NCBI RefSeq assembly: GCF_001735805.1
Contig: NZ_CP017248.1
Coordinates: forward strand, 2,914,001 to 2,978,000
Reading direction: 5' to 3'
DNA length: 64,000 bases
From: Streptomyces fodineus
Lineage (GTDB): Bacteria; Actinomycetota; Actinomycetes; Streptomycetales; Streptomycetaceae
Shown: piece by piece, positions 27,194 to 35,964 of the stretch
How the letters are laid out: each line of letters starts with the position of its first letter
Numbering within the stretch: the stretch's first letter is position 1
Notes under the pieces: model-generated
The model's database searches: none
Told to the model about the DNA's origin: nothing
Seen by the model: the letters and a program-made list of their open reading frames with translations, nothing else
Translations under genes and position numbers: made by a program

Positions 27194-27598
27194 ATCGCTC
27201 TCCCCCTCTGGGTGTCTGCGGTGTCTCCAGCGCACGTAACGCGTGAGAGGCCGGACTTGTGCCCGACCTGAGGCGGAGATTTTGCCTCACATCAAGGTCT
27301 GTTACTCAATCGACACCCAACCCGACCCCTCAAGAGTGATCGGCTTGGATGGCGGTGAGGACCGTACACGGTTCGAATGCCGCACCTCAAAGGCGCCTCA
27401 CCGTGTACTTCCCGTGATCAAGTGCCCTGAAAACCAGGACTTTCCCGGCTTTCCTCCATGTTTCATGATCACGGAGAGTACATGGCCGAAAATCCGTCCA
27501 TGTGATCGATCACACAACAGGAAGCTCATTCGGCGGCTGAAAAATTCCGCGTGAAGCGAACATCTCTCGCGTGTGTCGAACGGCGGTCCGGTTGCGGA
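27194..27598. other. AT-richer intergenic region with palindromes
   Basis: About 400 bases between the cutS stop and the DUF4193 start, both on the minus strand. The composition is clearly lower in GC than the rest. It holds inverted repeats: GTACACGGT/ACCGTGTAC at 27364-27372 and 27400-27408, ACATGG/CCATGT around 27480-27502, and a perfect palindrome at 27501-27514. An open plus-strand frame exists but lacks a ribosome-binding site and protein-like composition. It probably holds the DUF4193 promoter and perhaps a small RNA. Confidence 0.5.
27501..27514. promoter_or_regulatory. Perfect 14-bp palindrome with CRP-type half-sites
   Basis: TGTGATCGATCACA is self-complementary and contains GTG-N6-CAC, the actinobacterial CRP half-site pattern. 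It lies about 310 bases upstream of the DUF4193 start and downstream of cutS. Confidence 0.4.
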
Positions 27599-28831
27599 TC
27601 ACACCGGCAGGGTGACCCGCATCACCAGACCGCCTCCCTCGCGGGGCTGTGCCGCGATGTGGCCGCCGTGCGCGCGGGCCACGGACCGGACGATGGACAG
27701 GCCGAGTCCCACCCCCTTGTCGCTGCCCGTGCGCTCCGTGCGGAGCCGCCTGAAGGGCTCGAAGAGGTTGTCGATCTCGTACGCCGGCACCACCGGCCCG
27801 GTGTTCGTGACGGTCAGCACCGCCTGCGCGTGCTGGACCTCGGTGTTCACCTCGACCCAGCCCTCCTCGGCCACGTTGTACCGCACGGCGTTCTGCACCA
27901 GGTTCAGCGCGATCCGCTCCAGCAGCACGCCATTGCCCTGCACCACGGCGGGCTTGCGCTCGCCGCGGATCTTCACGCCCTTGGCCTCGGCCTCGGCGTG
28001 CACCTGGTCGATGGCCTGCGTGGCGACCTCGGCCAGGTCGACGGGCCCCCGCTCGACGATCTGGTTGTCGCTGCGGGCGAGCAGCAGCAGGCCCTCGACC
28101 AGCTGCTCGCTGCGCTCGTTGGTGGCCAGCAGCGTCTTGCCGAGCTGCTGCAGCTCCACCGGAGCGTTGGGGTCCGACAGATGGACCTCCAGGAGCGTTC
28201 TGTTGATCGCGAGCGGGGTGCGCAGCTCGTGGGAGGCGTTGCCGACGAAGCGCTGCTGGGCGGTGAAGGCCCGCTGCAGCCGCTCCAGCATGTCGTCGAA
28301 GGTGTCCGCCAGCTCCTTCAGCTCGTCATCCGGGCCGTCCAGCTCGATACGGCGGGACAGGTCGGAGCCGGCCACCTGGCGTGCGGTACGGGTGATCCGG
28401 CCGAGCGGGAACAGCACCCGGCCGGCCATCGCGTAACCGAAGGCGAAGGCGATCACGGCGAGGCCCAGCAGAGCCAGCAGCGAGCGGCTGAGCAGGTCGT
28501 CGAGGGCGTGCTGGCGCTGCTGGTTGACGCAGTCGTTCATCGCGGTGTTCAGCTCGGACGCCGACGGCTGGGACGGGAAGTTGCAGGTGCTGCTGCTCAC
28601 CGAGCCGGAGAGGATCTTGAAGGGCAGCTCACTGCCCACGTTCAGCGCGTGCGCGGCCAGCAGGTAGATGATCGACAGCAGCAGGATGCCGGCGATCAGG
28701 AACATGCCGCCGTACAGCAGCGTGAGCCGTATACGGATGGTCGGGCGCAGCCACGGGAAGGGCGGCTGCGGCCTCCTGGGGTCCCAGGTGGGCTTCGGTG
28801 GCGCCTGGGGCGGCGCGGGTGCGGCGGCCAT
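27599..28831 (-). CDS. cutS: CutS sensor histidine kinase
   Basis: Membrane kinase of 410 residues. Two transmembrane helices (about residues 38-60 and 125-145) flank an extracellular loop of about 65 residues with exactly two cysteines (STCNFP and NDCVNQ). These are candidates for a redox-sensitive disulfide. A HAMP domain follows, then the HisKA box GNASHELRTPLAINRTLLE and HATPase motifs (GVGLGLSIVRSVARAHGG). It is six bases after cutR in one operon. Identification rests on gene pair, size and the Streptomyces context. Confidence 0.88.
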   Translation of the reverse strand: MAAAPAPPQAPPKPTWDPRRPQPPFPWLRPTIRIRLTLLYGGMFLIAGILLLSIIYLLAAHALNVGSELPFKILSGSVSSSTCNFPSQPSASELNTAMNDCVNQQRQHALDDLLSRSLLALLGLAVIAFAFGYAMAGRVLFPLGRITRTARQVAGSDLSRRIELDGPDDELKELADTFDDMLERLQRAFTAQQRFVGNASHELRTPLAINRTLLEVHLSDPNAPVELQQLGKTLLATNERSEQLVEGLLLLARSDNQIVERGPVDLAEVATQAIDQVHAEAEAKGVKIRGERKPAVVQGNGVLLERIALNLVQNAVRYNVAEEGWVEVNTEVQHAQAVLTVTNTGPVVPAYEIDNLFEPFRRLRTERTGSDKGVGLGLSIVRSVARAHGGHIAAQPREGGGLVMRVTLPV

Positions 28832-28837
28832 GGCGGA

Positions 28838-29491
28838 TCAGATCCGATAGCCGGAGCCGGGGACGGTGACGATCACCGGCGGCTCGCCCAGCTTGCGCCG
28901 CAGGGTCATCACGGTCACCCGCACCACGTTGGTGAACGGGTCGGTGTTCTCGTCCCAGGCCTTCTCCAGCAACTGCTCGGCCGAGACGACCGCGCCCTCG
29001 CTGCGCATGAGCACCTCCAGCACCGCGAACTCCTTCGGCGCGAGCTGGATCTCCCTGCCGTCGCGGAAGACCTCGCGGCGGTTGGGGTCCAGCTTGATGC
29101 CGGCGCGCTCCAGGACCGGCGGCAGGGGCACGCTCGTACGGCGGCCGAGGGCGCGCACGCGCGCGATCAGCTCGCTGAACGCGAACGGCTTGGGGAGATA
29201 GTCGTCGGCGCCGATCTCCAGGCCCTCGACACGGTCGCTGACGTCGCCGGACGCCGTGAGCATGAGCACGCGCGTCGGCATGCCCAGCTCGACGATCTTG
29301 CGGCAGACGTCGTCGCCGTGCACCAGCGGGAGGTCGCGGTCGAGGACGACCACGTCATAGTCGTTGACGCCGATGCGCTCCAGGGCGGCCGCACCGTCGT
29401 ACACGACGTCGACGGCCATGGCCTCCCGGCGCAGTCCGGTGGCCACCGCATCGGCGAGCAGCTGCTCGTCCTCGACGACGAGTACGCGCAC
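28838..29491 (-). CDS. cutR: CutR response regulator
   Basis: OmpR-family regulator of exactly 217 residues, the known CutR length. The receiver has VLVVEDEQ and acceptor Asp in VVVLDRDLPLVHG, then Lys in YLPKPFAFSEL. The winged helix ends VTVPGSGYRI. GTG 29491 was chosen because GGAAGGA lies eight bases upstream; the longer upstream frame is unsupported. In S. coelicolor CutRS affects antibiotic production and envelope/secretion stress responses. Confidence 0.88.
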   Translation of the reverse strand: MRVLVVEDEQLLADAVATGLRREAMAVDVVYDGAAALERIGVNDYDVVVLDRDLPLVHGDDVCRKIVELGMPTRVLMLTASGDVSDRVEGLEIGADDYLPKPFAFSELIARVRALGRRTSVPLPPVLERAGIKLDPNRREVFRDGREIQLAPKEFAVLEVLMRSEGAVVSAEQLLEKAWDENTDPFTNVVRVTVMTLRRKLGEPPVIVTVPGSGYRI

Positions 29492-29905
29492 GTCGCAAGT
29501 CCTTCCTGTGTCCACCCGCGTAGCGCTCCGTGGGATCACGCGGGCAGGGGTGTTCGTGGGGTGTGACCTCCATCCTGCCCTTTTCGGCCGTAAGTCGGCT
29601 GTAAGGCGGGTTGCGGGCAGCACGGACCGGCGCCTCGGGCGGGAATACGAGATTTTCTCCTCCGGTTGAGGTTTCCGGGTGAGGGAGCGGGGGGAGGACG
29701 GCTTTACACCCCGCGATCACGCTCTGCATGTGCCGCAGCACCATGCGGTACTCCGCGATCCGCTTTTGCAGAGTGGGCGCGGGTGTCCGGCACCGTCGCC
29801 GCCCGGCAGGGCAGCGCTGGGCACCCGTGAGAGACGTGATCGCCCCTTTCCCAACCGGCACACCCCCGTGCCACCGACCCACGACCCAGGACGAGGGGGC
29901 GCAGC
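29492..29905. other. Divergent intergenic region upstream of cutR
   Basis: 414 bases without a convincing gene. It contains GTAAG at 29590 and 29601, an 11-base direct-repeat spacing typical of OmpR-family sites, about 100 bases before cutR. Purine-rich tracts follow. Promoters for cutR and for the small plus-strand ORF must lie here. Confidence 0.45.
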
Positions 29906-30079
29906 ATGGACGCTTTCACCGCAGGACTTCTGCAGCGCATAAGGGCGACCGAGTCCGACCTGTCGCGGGCTCGCGACGAGGGTGACGACTTCCTCGTCGA
30001 AGTAGAGCAGGCAGAGCTCGACGACCTGCGACGCCTCGCCGCCGAACACGGTGTGGAGGTCGGCGCGTACCGCGTCTGA
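29906..30079 (+). CDS. Small conserved-looking protein, 57 residues
   Basis: Starts MDAFTAGLLQRIRATESDLS and is strongly amphipathic and acidic (EQAELDDLRRLAAEHGVEVG), predicting a helical hairpin. ATG is preceded by GAGGGGG and the ORF is followed by a terminator hairpin, which supports a real gene. It is divergent from cutRS and convergent with suhB. Function unknown. Confidence 0.68.
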   Translation: MDAFTAGLLQRIRATESDLSRARDEGDDFLVEVEQAELDDLRRLAAEHGVEVGAYRV

Positions 30080-30095
30080 TCGGCCCGACAGCATA

Positions 30096-30141
30096 AAACA
30101 GCGGGACCCCCGGCGAATCCAGCGCCGGGGTCCCGTCTGTT
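30096..30141. terminator. Bidirectional terminator between the small ORF and suhB
   Basis: A long inverted repeat pairs AAACAG and CGGGACCCC..GGCG on the left with CGCCGGGGTCCCG and CTGTTT on the right, with one bulged C. It has A-rich and T-rich flanks and lies between convergent stops. Confidence 0.8.
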
Positions 30142-30172
30142 TCTGTGGCGAGTTCCGTTCTTGTGGCGACCG

Positions 30173-30988
30173 TCAGTCGTGCCACGCCCCGAGCCGCTCC
30201 AGCAGCTCCTGCAGCGGCTCGAACACCCCCGGCGACCCGGCGACGGTCAGATCCCGCGACGGCCCTTGCCCGGGCCGCCCGCCGACCAGCGCGCCCGCCT
30301 CCCGGGCGATCAGGTCTCCCGCCGCGAAGTCCCACGCGTTGAGCCCCCGCTCGTAGTACCCGTCAAGCCGGCCGCAGGCCACATCGCACAGGTCGACCGC
30401 CGCCGACCCGCTGCGCCGGATGTCCCGCAGCAGCGGGATCAGCCGGCCGGCCACCTCGGCCTGATGCGCGCGGACCTCGGAGACGTAGTTGAAGCCGGTG
30501 GAGACCAGGGCCTGGTCCAGCGGGGGCGCGGGGCGGCAGGCGAGCGCCCGTTCGCCCTCCCCCGCGCCCGTGGCCCACGCGCCGCCCCCGCGCACGGCGT
30601 GGTACGTCTCGCCGCGCATCGGAGCCGCGACTACCCCGACGACCGTCTCGCCGTCCTGCTCGGCCGCGATGGACACCGCCCAGGTCGGCAGTCCGTACAG
30701 GTAGTTCACCGTGCCGTCGAGCGGGTCGATCACCCAGCGGATGCCGCTGGTGCCCGCGCTGGAGGCGCCCTCCTCGCCGAGGAAGCCGTCGTCGGGCCGC
30801 CGGCCGGAGATCAGATCGGTGATCAGCTTCTCCGCCGCGATGTCCATATCGGTGACGACGTCGATCGGGCTGGACTTGGTCCTCGCCACGGCCAGGTCGG
30901 CGGGGCGGCCGTCGCGCAGCAGCTCTCCGGCTCGCCGGGCGGCCTCCTGTGCCAGTTCCAGCAGTTCCCGGTGCGGGGCGTCGGTCAC
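30173..30988 (-). CDS. suhB: Inositol-1-monophosphatase family protein
   Basis: Mg-dependent sugar-phosphate phosphatase of 271 residues. Motifs: FLGEEGASS, WVIDPLDGTVNYLYGLPTWA (the DPLDGT metal site) and the late LNAWDFAAGDLIAREAGA. GTG 30988 is preceded by GAGGAGA. It starts eight bases after the ferrochelatase stop, so it is co-transcribed with it. The counterpart in mycobacteria is Rv2701c. Likely substrates are inositol phosphates, for inositol lipids and mycothiol, or related sugar phosphates. Confidence 0.88.
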   Translation of the reverse strand: MTDAPHRELLELAQEAARRAGELLRDGRPADLAVARTKSSPIDVVTDMDIAAEKLITDLISGRRPDDGFLGEEGASSAGTSGIRWVIDPLDGTVNYLYGLPTWAVSIAAEQDGETVVGVVAAPMRGETYHAVRGGGAWATGAGEGERALACRPAPPLDQALVSTGFNYVSEVRAHQAEVAGRLIPLLRDIRRSGSAAVDLCDVACGRLDGYYERGLNAWDFAAGDLIAREAGALVGGRPGQGPSRDLTVAGSPGVFEPLQELLERLGAWHD

Positions 30989-30996
30989 GGGTCTCC

Positions 30997-32124
30997 TCAC
31001 GCGTAGGGGCTGTCGGCGCCTGCGGCGGCCGGGTGCGGGGCGCGGGCCGGGCAGCAGCCGACGGGGCAGATGTCGTGGCTCGGGCCGAGGGCGCCCAGGG
31101 CGCAGGGGGTGACCTCCTGGCCGCGTTCGACGGCGGCGCGCTCGGTGATCAGCTCGCGGACGGCGGCGGCGAACCGCGGGTCGGCGCCCACGGTGGCCGA
31201 GCGGCGCACGGGCAGGCCCAGCTCCTCGGCCTTGGCCGTGGCCTCGGTGTCGAGGTCGTAGAGGACCTCCATGTGGTCGGAGACGAAGCCGATGGGCGCC
31301 ATGACGACGGCCGGGACGCCCGCCGCGTGCTGCTCCTGGAGGTGGTCGCAGATGTCCGGCTCGAGCCACGGGATGTGCGGGGCGCCGGAGCGGGACTGGT
31401 ACACCAGCCGCCAGGGGTGGTCGACGCCGGTGCGCTCGCGGACGGCGTCGGCGATCAGCTCGGCCACGTCCAGGTGCTGCTCGACGTAGGCGCCGCCCTC
31501 TCCGTGGGTCTCGACGGGGCCGGAGGTGTCGGCGGCGGAGGTCGGGATGGAGTGCGTGGTGAAGGCGAGGTGGGCGCCGACGCGGACGTCCTCGGGGAGG
31601 TCGGCGAGGGAGCGCAGCACGCCGTCGATCATGGGCTCGACGAAGCCGGGGTGGTTGAAGTAGTGCCGCAGCTTGTCGATCCTCGGCAGCTCCAGACCCT
31701 CGGCCTGAAGCGTGGCCAGCGCGTCGGCCAGGTTCTCCCGGTACTGGCGGCAGCCCGAGTAGGAGGCGTAGGCGCTGGTGGCGAGGACGAGGATGCGGCG
31801 GCGGCCGTCGGCGACCATCTCGCGCAGGGTGTCCGTCAGATACGGCACCCAGTTGCGGTTGCCCCAGTAGACGGGCAGGTCCAGGCCGTGCTCGGCGAAG
31901 TCCTTGCGCAGGGCGTCCAGCAGGGCGCGGTTCTGGTCGTTGATGGGGCTGACCCCGCCGAACCGGAAGTAGTGCTGCCCGACTTCCTTCAGGCGTTCCT
32001 TCGGGATGCCGCGCCCGCGCGTGACGTTCTCCAGGAACGGGACCACGTCGTCCGGGCCTTCGGGGCCGCCGAAGGAGAGCAGGAGCAGGGCGTCGTACGG
32101 GGTGGCATCGAGCGCGTCTGGCAT
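30997..32124 (-). CDS. hemH: Coproporphyrin III / protoporphyrin ferrochelatase
   Basis: 375 residues inserting Fe2+ into the porphyrin; in actinobacteria the substrate is usually coproporphyrin III (CpfC). Motifs: [42 protein letters not shown] and [16 protein letters not shown]. Cysteines in SGCRQY and the C-terminal CPVGCC cluster match the iron-sulfur ligands of actinobacterial enzymes. ATG 32124 has AGGA upstream; the longer frame reaches into the promoter. Confidence 0.93.
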   Translation of the reverse strand: MPDALDATPYDALLLLSFGGPEGPDDVVPFLENVTRGRGIPKERLKEVGQHYFRFGGVSPINDQNRALLDALRKDFAEHGLDLPVYWGNRNWVPYLTDTLREMVADGRRRILVLATSAYASYSGCRQYRENLADALATLQAEGLELPRIDKLRHYFNHPGFVEPMIDGVLRSLADLPEDVRVGAHLAFTTHSIPTSAADTSGPVETHGEGGAYVEQHLDVAELIADAVRERTGVDHPWRLVYQSRSGAPHIPWLEPDICDHLQEQHAAGVPAVVMAPIGFVSDHMEVLYDLDTEATAKAEELGLPVRRSATVGADPRFAAAVRELITERAAVERGQEVTPCALGALGPSHDICPVGCCPARAPHPAAAGADSPYA

Positions 32125-32228
32125 GTCTCGATCCTGCCACCCGGTACTGACAGCCGGGAAACAGCAGGGTGACGAGTCGGGTTCCAACTGGTTTATGCCG
32201 GTTTTTTCCATGGTCAAACCAGATGCAT

Positions 32229-32242
32229 TTAGGGTCGCCTAA
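32229..32242. promoter_or_regulatory. Palindrome TTAGG-N4-CCTAA between hemH and the MFS gene
   Basis: A perfect 5+4+5 inverted repeat in the divergent hemH/MFS spacer. The half-sites resemble the iron-box half-site TTAGG, but canonical DmdR/IdeR boxes have nine bases between halves, so assignment is uncertain. Confidence 0.35.
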
Positions 32243-32295
32243 CTCGTAAGCTGTCTCCGCCGCATTCGCGCCTTACGAGCCGCTTCGGAGCCCAC

Positions 32296-33534
32296 GTGCC
32301 CAGCCCCTATAGAGCCCTGTTCGCCGAACCCGGCACCAAGGCGTTCTCCGCCGCGGGATTCCTCGGCCGGATGCCGCTGTCGATGATGGGCATCGGCGTG
32401 GTCACGATGATCTCCCAGCTGACCGGGCGGTACGGGCTCGCGGGCGCCCTTTCGGCCACCATCGCGCTGTCCGCCGCAGCGATCGGGCCGCAGATATCCC
32501 GGCTGGTCGACCGGCACGGGCAGCGCCGGGTGCTGCGCCCGGCGACCCTGGTGACGCTCACGGCGGCGGCCGGGCTGCTGCTCGCCGCGCACTCCAAGTC
32601 GCCGGACTGGGTGCTGTTCGTGTGCGCGGCCGGGATCGGCTCGGTGCCGAGCCTGGGCGCGATGATCCGGGCCCGCTGGGCGGCGCTGTACCGGGGCACC
32701 GAGAAACTGCACACCGCGTACTCGTTCGAGTCGGTCATCGACGAGGTCTGCTTCATCTTCGGCCCGATCATCTCCATCGGTCTGTCCACGGCCTGGTTCC
32801 CGGAGGCCGGGCCGCTGCTCGCCGCCTGCTTCCTGGCGGCCGGGGTCTTCTGGCTCACCGCCCAGCGCGCCACCGAGCCGCAACCGCACCCGCGCGAGCA
32901 CCACGGCGGCGGTACCGCGCTGCGCTCGGGCGGGCTGCAGGTACTGGTGGCCACTTTCGTGGCGACCGGCGCGATCTTCGGGTCCGTGGACGTGGTCACC
33001 GTCGCCTTCGCCGACGAGCGCGGCCACAAAAGCGCCGCCAGCGTGGTGCTCGCGCTGTACGCGGCCGGCTCCTGTGTGGCCGGCGTGGTCTTCGGGCTGC
33101 TGCGGTTCGCCGGGGCACCGGAACGCCGCTGGCTACTGGGCGTGGCAGCGATGGCCGTGAGTATGATCCCCCTCCTACTGGTCGGAAACCTGCCGCTTCT
33201 GGCCGTGGCGCTGTTCGTTGCGGGGCTGTCCATCGCACCGACGATGATCACGACGATGTCCCTCATCGAAGAGCACGTACCTCGCGCGAAACTCACCGAG
33301 GGCATGACCTGGGTGAGCACCGGCCTCGCGGTCGGCGTCGCGCTCGGCTCCTCCGCGGCCGGCTGGGTGATCGACGCAGCCGGGGCGCGGGCCGGGTACG
33401 GGGTTCCGGCCGTGTCCGGAGCCGTCGCGGTCGCGGTCGGTTTCCTCGGGTACCGCCGGCTGCGCAGGCCGGCCGCGGGTCGGGGAGGCACCGTTGAGCA
33501 GCACAGCGAGCGGGAAGAACGGCACCTGGCGTAA
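32296..33534 (+). CDS. Major facilitator superfamily transporter
   Basis: 412 residues with about 12 hydrophobic helices. The loop after helix 2 carries RLVDRHGQRRVLRPA, a variant of MFS motif A. A helix-5 region FGPIISIGLSTAW and the later YAAGSCVAGVVFGLL fit drug/metabolite efflux MFS proteins. GTG 32296 has CGGAG upstream. Its end overlaps the lactone oxidase start by 41 bases, implying co-translation. The substrate is unknown. Confidence 0.85.
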   Translation: MPSPYRALFAEPGTKAFSAAGFLGRMPLSMMGIGVVTMISQLTGRYGLAGALSATIALSAAAIGPQISRLVDRHGQRRVLRPATLVTLTAAAGLLLAAHSKSPDWVLFVCAAGIGSVPSLGAMIRARWAALYRGTEKLHTAYSFESVIDEVCFIFGPIISIGLSTAWFPEAGPLLAACFLAAGVFWLTAQRATEPQPHPREHHGGGTALRSGGLQVLVATFVATGAIFGSVDVVTVAFADERGHKSAASVVLALYAAGSCVAGVVFGLLRFAGAPERRWLLGVAAMAVSMIPLLLVGNLPLLAVALFVAGLSIAPTMITTMSLIEEHVPRAKLTEGMTWVSTGLAVGVALGSSAAGWVIDAAGARAGYGVPAVSGAVAVAVGFLGYRRLRRPAAGRGGTVEQHSEREERHLA

Positions 33535-34813
33535 CTGGGGCGGCAACGTCTCCGCCCGGCCCGTCCGGGAGGTCGCGCCGGCGTCGGTGGAGGAGCTGGC
33601 GGCGGCGGTGCGCCGGGCCGCCGAGGACGGCCTGAAGGTGAAGGCCGTCGGCACCGGGCACTCCTTCACGTCCATCGCCGCCACCGACGGTGTGTTGATC
33701 CGCCCTCAACTGTTGACGGGCATCCGCAACATTGACCGTAACGCCATGACCGTCACGGTCGAGGCCGGCACCCCGCTCAAGAGACTCAATGCGGCTCTGG
33801 CGCGCGAGGGTCTGTCGCTCACCAACATGGGTGACATCATGGAGCAGACCGTCTCCGGGGCCACGAGCACCGGCACACACGGCACGGGCCGTGAGTCGGC
33901 CTCGATCGCCGCCCAGATCACAGGCCTCGAACTCGTCACGGCCGACGGCTCGGTGCTCACCTGCTCCGAGAAGGAGAATCCCGAGGTCTTCGCGGCGGCC
34001 CGAATAGGCCTCGGCGCCCTCGGCGTCGTCACCGCGATCACCTTCGCCGTGGAGCCGCTCTTTCTGCTCACCGCGCGCGAGGAGCCGATGCCCTTCGAGC
34101 GGGTCCTCGCCGAGTTCGATCAACTGTGGGCGGAGAACGAGCACTTCGAGTTCTACTGGTTCCCGCACACCGGCAACACCAACACCAAGCGGAACAACCG
34201 CAGCGCCGGTCCCGAGCAGCCCGTGGGGCAGCTGGCCGGCTGGTTCGAGGACGAGTTCCTCTCCAACGGCGTCTTCCAGGTGGCCCAGTGGGTCGGCCGC
34301 GCCGCCCCCGCCGCCGTTCCCGCCATCGCGCAGATCTCCAGCAAGGCCCTGTCCGCACGGACGTACACGGACATCCCCTACAAGGTGTTCACCTCGCCGC
34401 GCCGGGTGCGCTTCGTCGAGATGGAGTACGCCGTCCCGCGTGCGGCCCTGGTGGAGACGCTGCGCGAGCTGAAGTCCATGGTCGACCGCTCGGGGCTGCG
34501 GGTCAGCTTCCCCGTCGAGGTGCGCACCGCCCCGGCCGACGACATCACCCTGTCCACCGCCTCCGGCCGGGACAGCGCCTACATCGCCGTCCATATGTTC
34601 CGGGGCACGCCGTACCAGGCCTACTTCACCGCCGCCGAGCGGATCTTCACCGCGCACGAGGGCCGGCCGCACTGGGGCAAGGTGCACACCCGGGACGCCG
34701 AGTACTTCGCGCGCGTCTACCCGCGGTTCGGCGAGTTCACTGCGCTGAGGGACCGCCTTGACCCGGAACGTCTGTTCCAGAACGACTACTTGCGGAGGGT
34801 TCTGGGGTCGTAG
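33494..34813 (+). CDS. FAD-linked sugar-1,4-lactone oxidase (D-arabinono-1,4-lactone oxidase family)
   Basis: 439 residues. An FAD-binding PP-loop domain (VKAVGTGHSFTSIAATDGVLI, SGATSTGTHGTGRESASIAA) is followed by the ALO domain with the hallmark HWGKVHTRDAEYF and the C-terminal RDRLDPERLFQNDYLRRVLG. TTG 33494 is supported by GGGGAGG seven bases upstream and overlaps the MFS gene. It oxidises an aldonolactone to an ascorbate-like product, giving H2O2. The mycobacterial homologue makes ascorbate-type compounds in vitro; the physiological role here is unknown. Confidence 0.88.
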   Translation: MSSTASGKNGTWRNWGGNVSARPVREVAPASVEELAAAVRRAAEDGLKVKAVGTGHSFTSIAATDGVLIRPQLLTGIRNIDRNAMTVTVEAGTPLKRLNAALAREGLSLTNMGDIMEQTVSGATSTGTHGTGRESASIAAQITGLELVTADGSVLTCSEKENPEVFAAARIGLGALGVVTAITFAVEPLFLLTAREEPMPFERVLAEFDQLWAENEHFEFYWFPHTGNTNTKRNNRSAGPEQPVGQLAGWFEDEFLSNGVFQVAQWVGRAAPAAVPAIAQISSKALSARTYTDIPYKVFTSPRRVRFVEMEYAVPRAALVETLRELKSMVDRSGLRVSFPVEVRTAPADDITLSTASGRDSAYIAVHMFRGTPYQAYFTAAERIFTAHEGRPHWGKVHTRDAEYFARVYPRFGEFTALRDRLDPERLFQNDYLRRVLGS

Positions 34814-35522
34814 GCGTCGTGGCGGTCCCGCTGGGCGCGGGGGCCGAGCTCGGGCCGTCGCCCGGTTCGCCCGGTTCCCCGCTCGGCGAGTCGCCGAGGG
34901 TCGGGGAGGTGCCGTGGTCCCTGCCGCCGCCGGCATCGGGCGCGTGTTCGCGGGACGGGGTGTCCGAAGGGGCGGGCGTCTCCTCGGACTTGGCGGGGAA
35001 ACCGGACTTCGCGGGCTTCTCGGGCTTCGCGGGGGACGCGCCCCGTCCGGTGACGGCGTCGCCGACCGTCGTACCGGTGCCGCCGCTGAAGCTGTTGCCC
35101 GACACCAGTTCGTACGTGGTGATGCCGGCCATGGTCACCCCGAACACGACGGCGGCCGCGGCCACCGGCCGCCGCCAGCTCTTCACCCGCGCCCGGTAGA
35201 CGGTGCCTTCGGTGAACTCACCGGGAGCCGCCGGCGCTTGTCCCCGGGGGCGGGCCGCGACGGTCACCTCCTTGAACTGCTCCCCGGTCCGCTTGAAGAA
35301 GTGCTGGAACAGCGTGCCCCCGCAGGTGGCGACGGCACTGACGACTCCGGCGCCGAGGATCGTGCCGTACACCCCGAAGTACGACGCCAGTTTGGCCGCC
35401 ACGACGGCCGCCAGGGCACTGCCCGCGACCTGGGGGACGCTCAGGTCGATCCGTTTGCGACCCACATCGGGCGTTTCACGCATACCCGGAACTTGCCTGC
35501 CTTTCCCGTACTTGGTCGACAT
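34737..35522 (-). CDS. Hypothetical membrane protein with disordered Pro/Ser/Gly-rich tail
   Basis: About 261 residues. A cytosolic N-terminus precedes a hydrophobic stretch (VAGSALAAVVAAKLASYFGV with GAGVVSAVATCGG). A second helix near residue 150 (PVAAAAVVFGVTMAGITTYE) is followed by about 100 residues of low-complexity Pro/Ser/Gly/Glu sequence, probably extracellular. ATG 35522 lacks a clear ribosome-binding site; ATG 35483 is an alternative. It overlaps the convergent lactone-oxidase gene by 77 bases. No function inferred. Confidence 0.65.
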   Translation of the reverse strand: MSTKYGKGRQVPGMRETPDVGRKRIDLSVPQVAGSALAAVVAAKLASYFGVYGTILGAGVVSAVATCGGTLFQHFFKRTGEQFKEVTVAARPRGQAPAAPGEFTEGTVYRARVKSWRRPVAAAAVVFGVTMAGITTYELVSGNSFSGGTGTTVGDAVTGRGASPAKPEKPAKSGFPAKSEETPAPSDTPSREHAPDAGGGRDHGTSPTLGDSPSGEPGEPGDGPSSAPAPSGTATTPTTPEPSASSRSGTDVPGQGGPSAQ

Positions 35523-35964
35523 CGGCCAACCGACTGCACGAGATAGGGACGTAAGACAGAAACCATTAGTTCCGTTTCTGGGGATTGCGTGAAGTTCGCC
35601 ACGTTCATGATCCGCAAAATCGGTTGCCGACGGCAAAGTCGCCACCCTTGGCAGAAGTTGGGCGGCGCGCCCATCCACGCACATGGTCCAAATGGAGTAC
35701 TGTTGCGAGCCCTGGGTCCGGTCTCCCACCAGGATGTCCGCGGCCTTGCAGGACCGCCGGGAGGGGGGCTGGTTGCACAGGGTGATGGAGTTGGTCACTT
35801 AGCGTTGCGAACGGGTAACCGTGCCATAACGGCGACCCAGGGCCCGTGCCCGACACGCCGGGCAACTCGGCAAGGTTGTGGCAGGCTGCACCCGGGCAGG
35901 CCACACTCGACTAGCGGAAGCAGCGACGCACGTGACGTCGGCAGGCACCACCCGGGAGGTCCCC
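35523..35964. other. Intergenic region upstream of sepH
   Basis: 442 bases. A plus-strand frame is open but has no protein-like features. TTGCGA at 35814 followed by CATAAC resembles a vegetative promoter and would serve sepH. Otherwise nothing supportable. Confidence 0.35.

Noticed and set aside
27243..27554. Plus-strand ORF of 103 codons
   Set aside because: Lies in an AT-rich palindromic intergenic region, with no ribosome-binding site and unusual composition.
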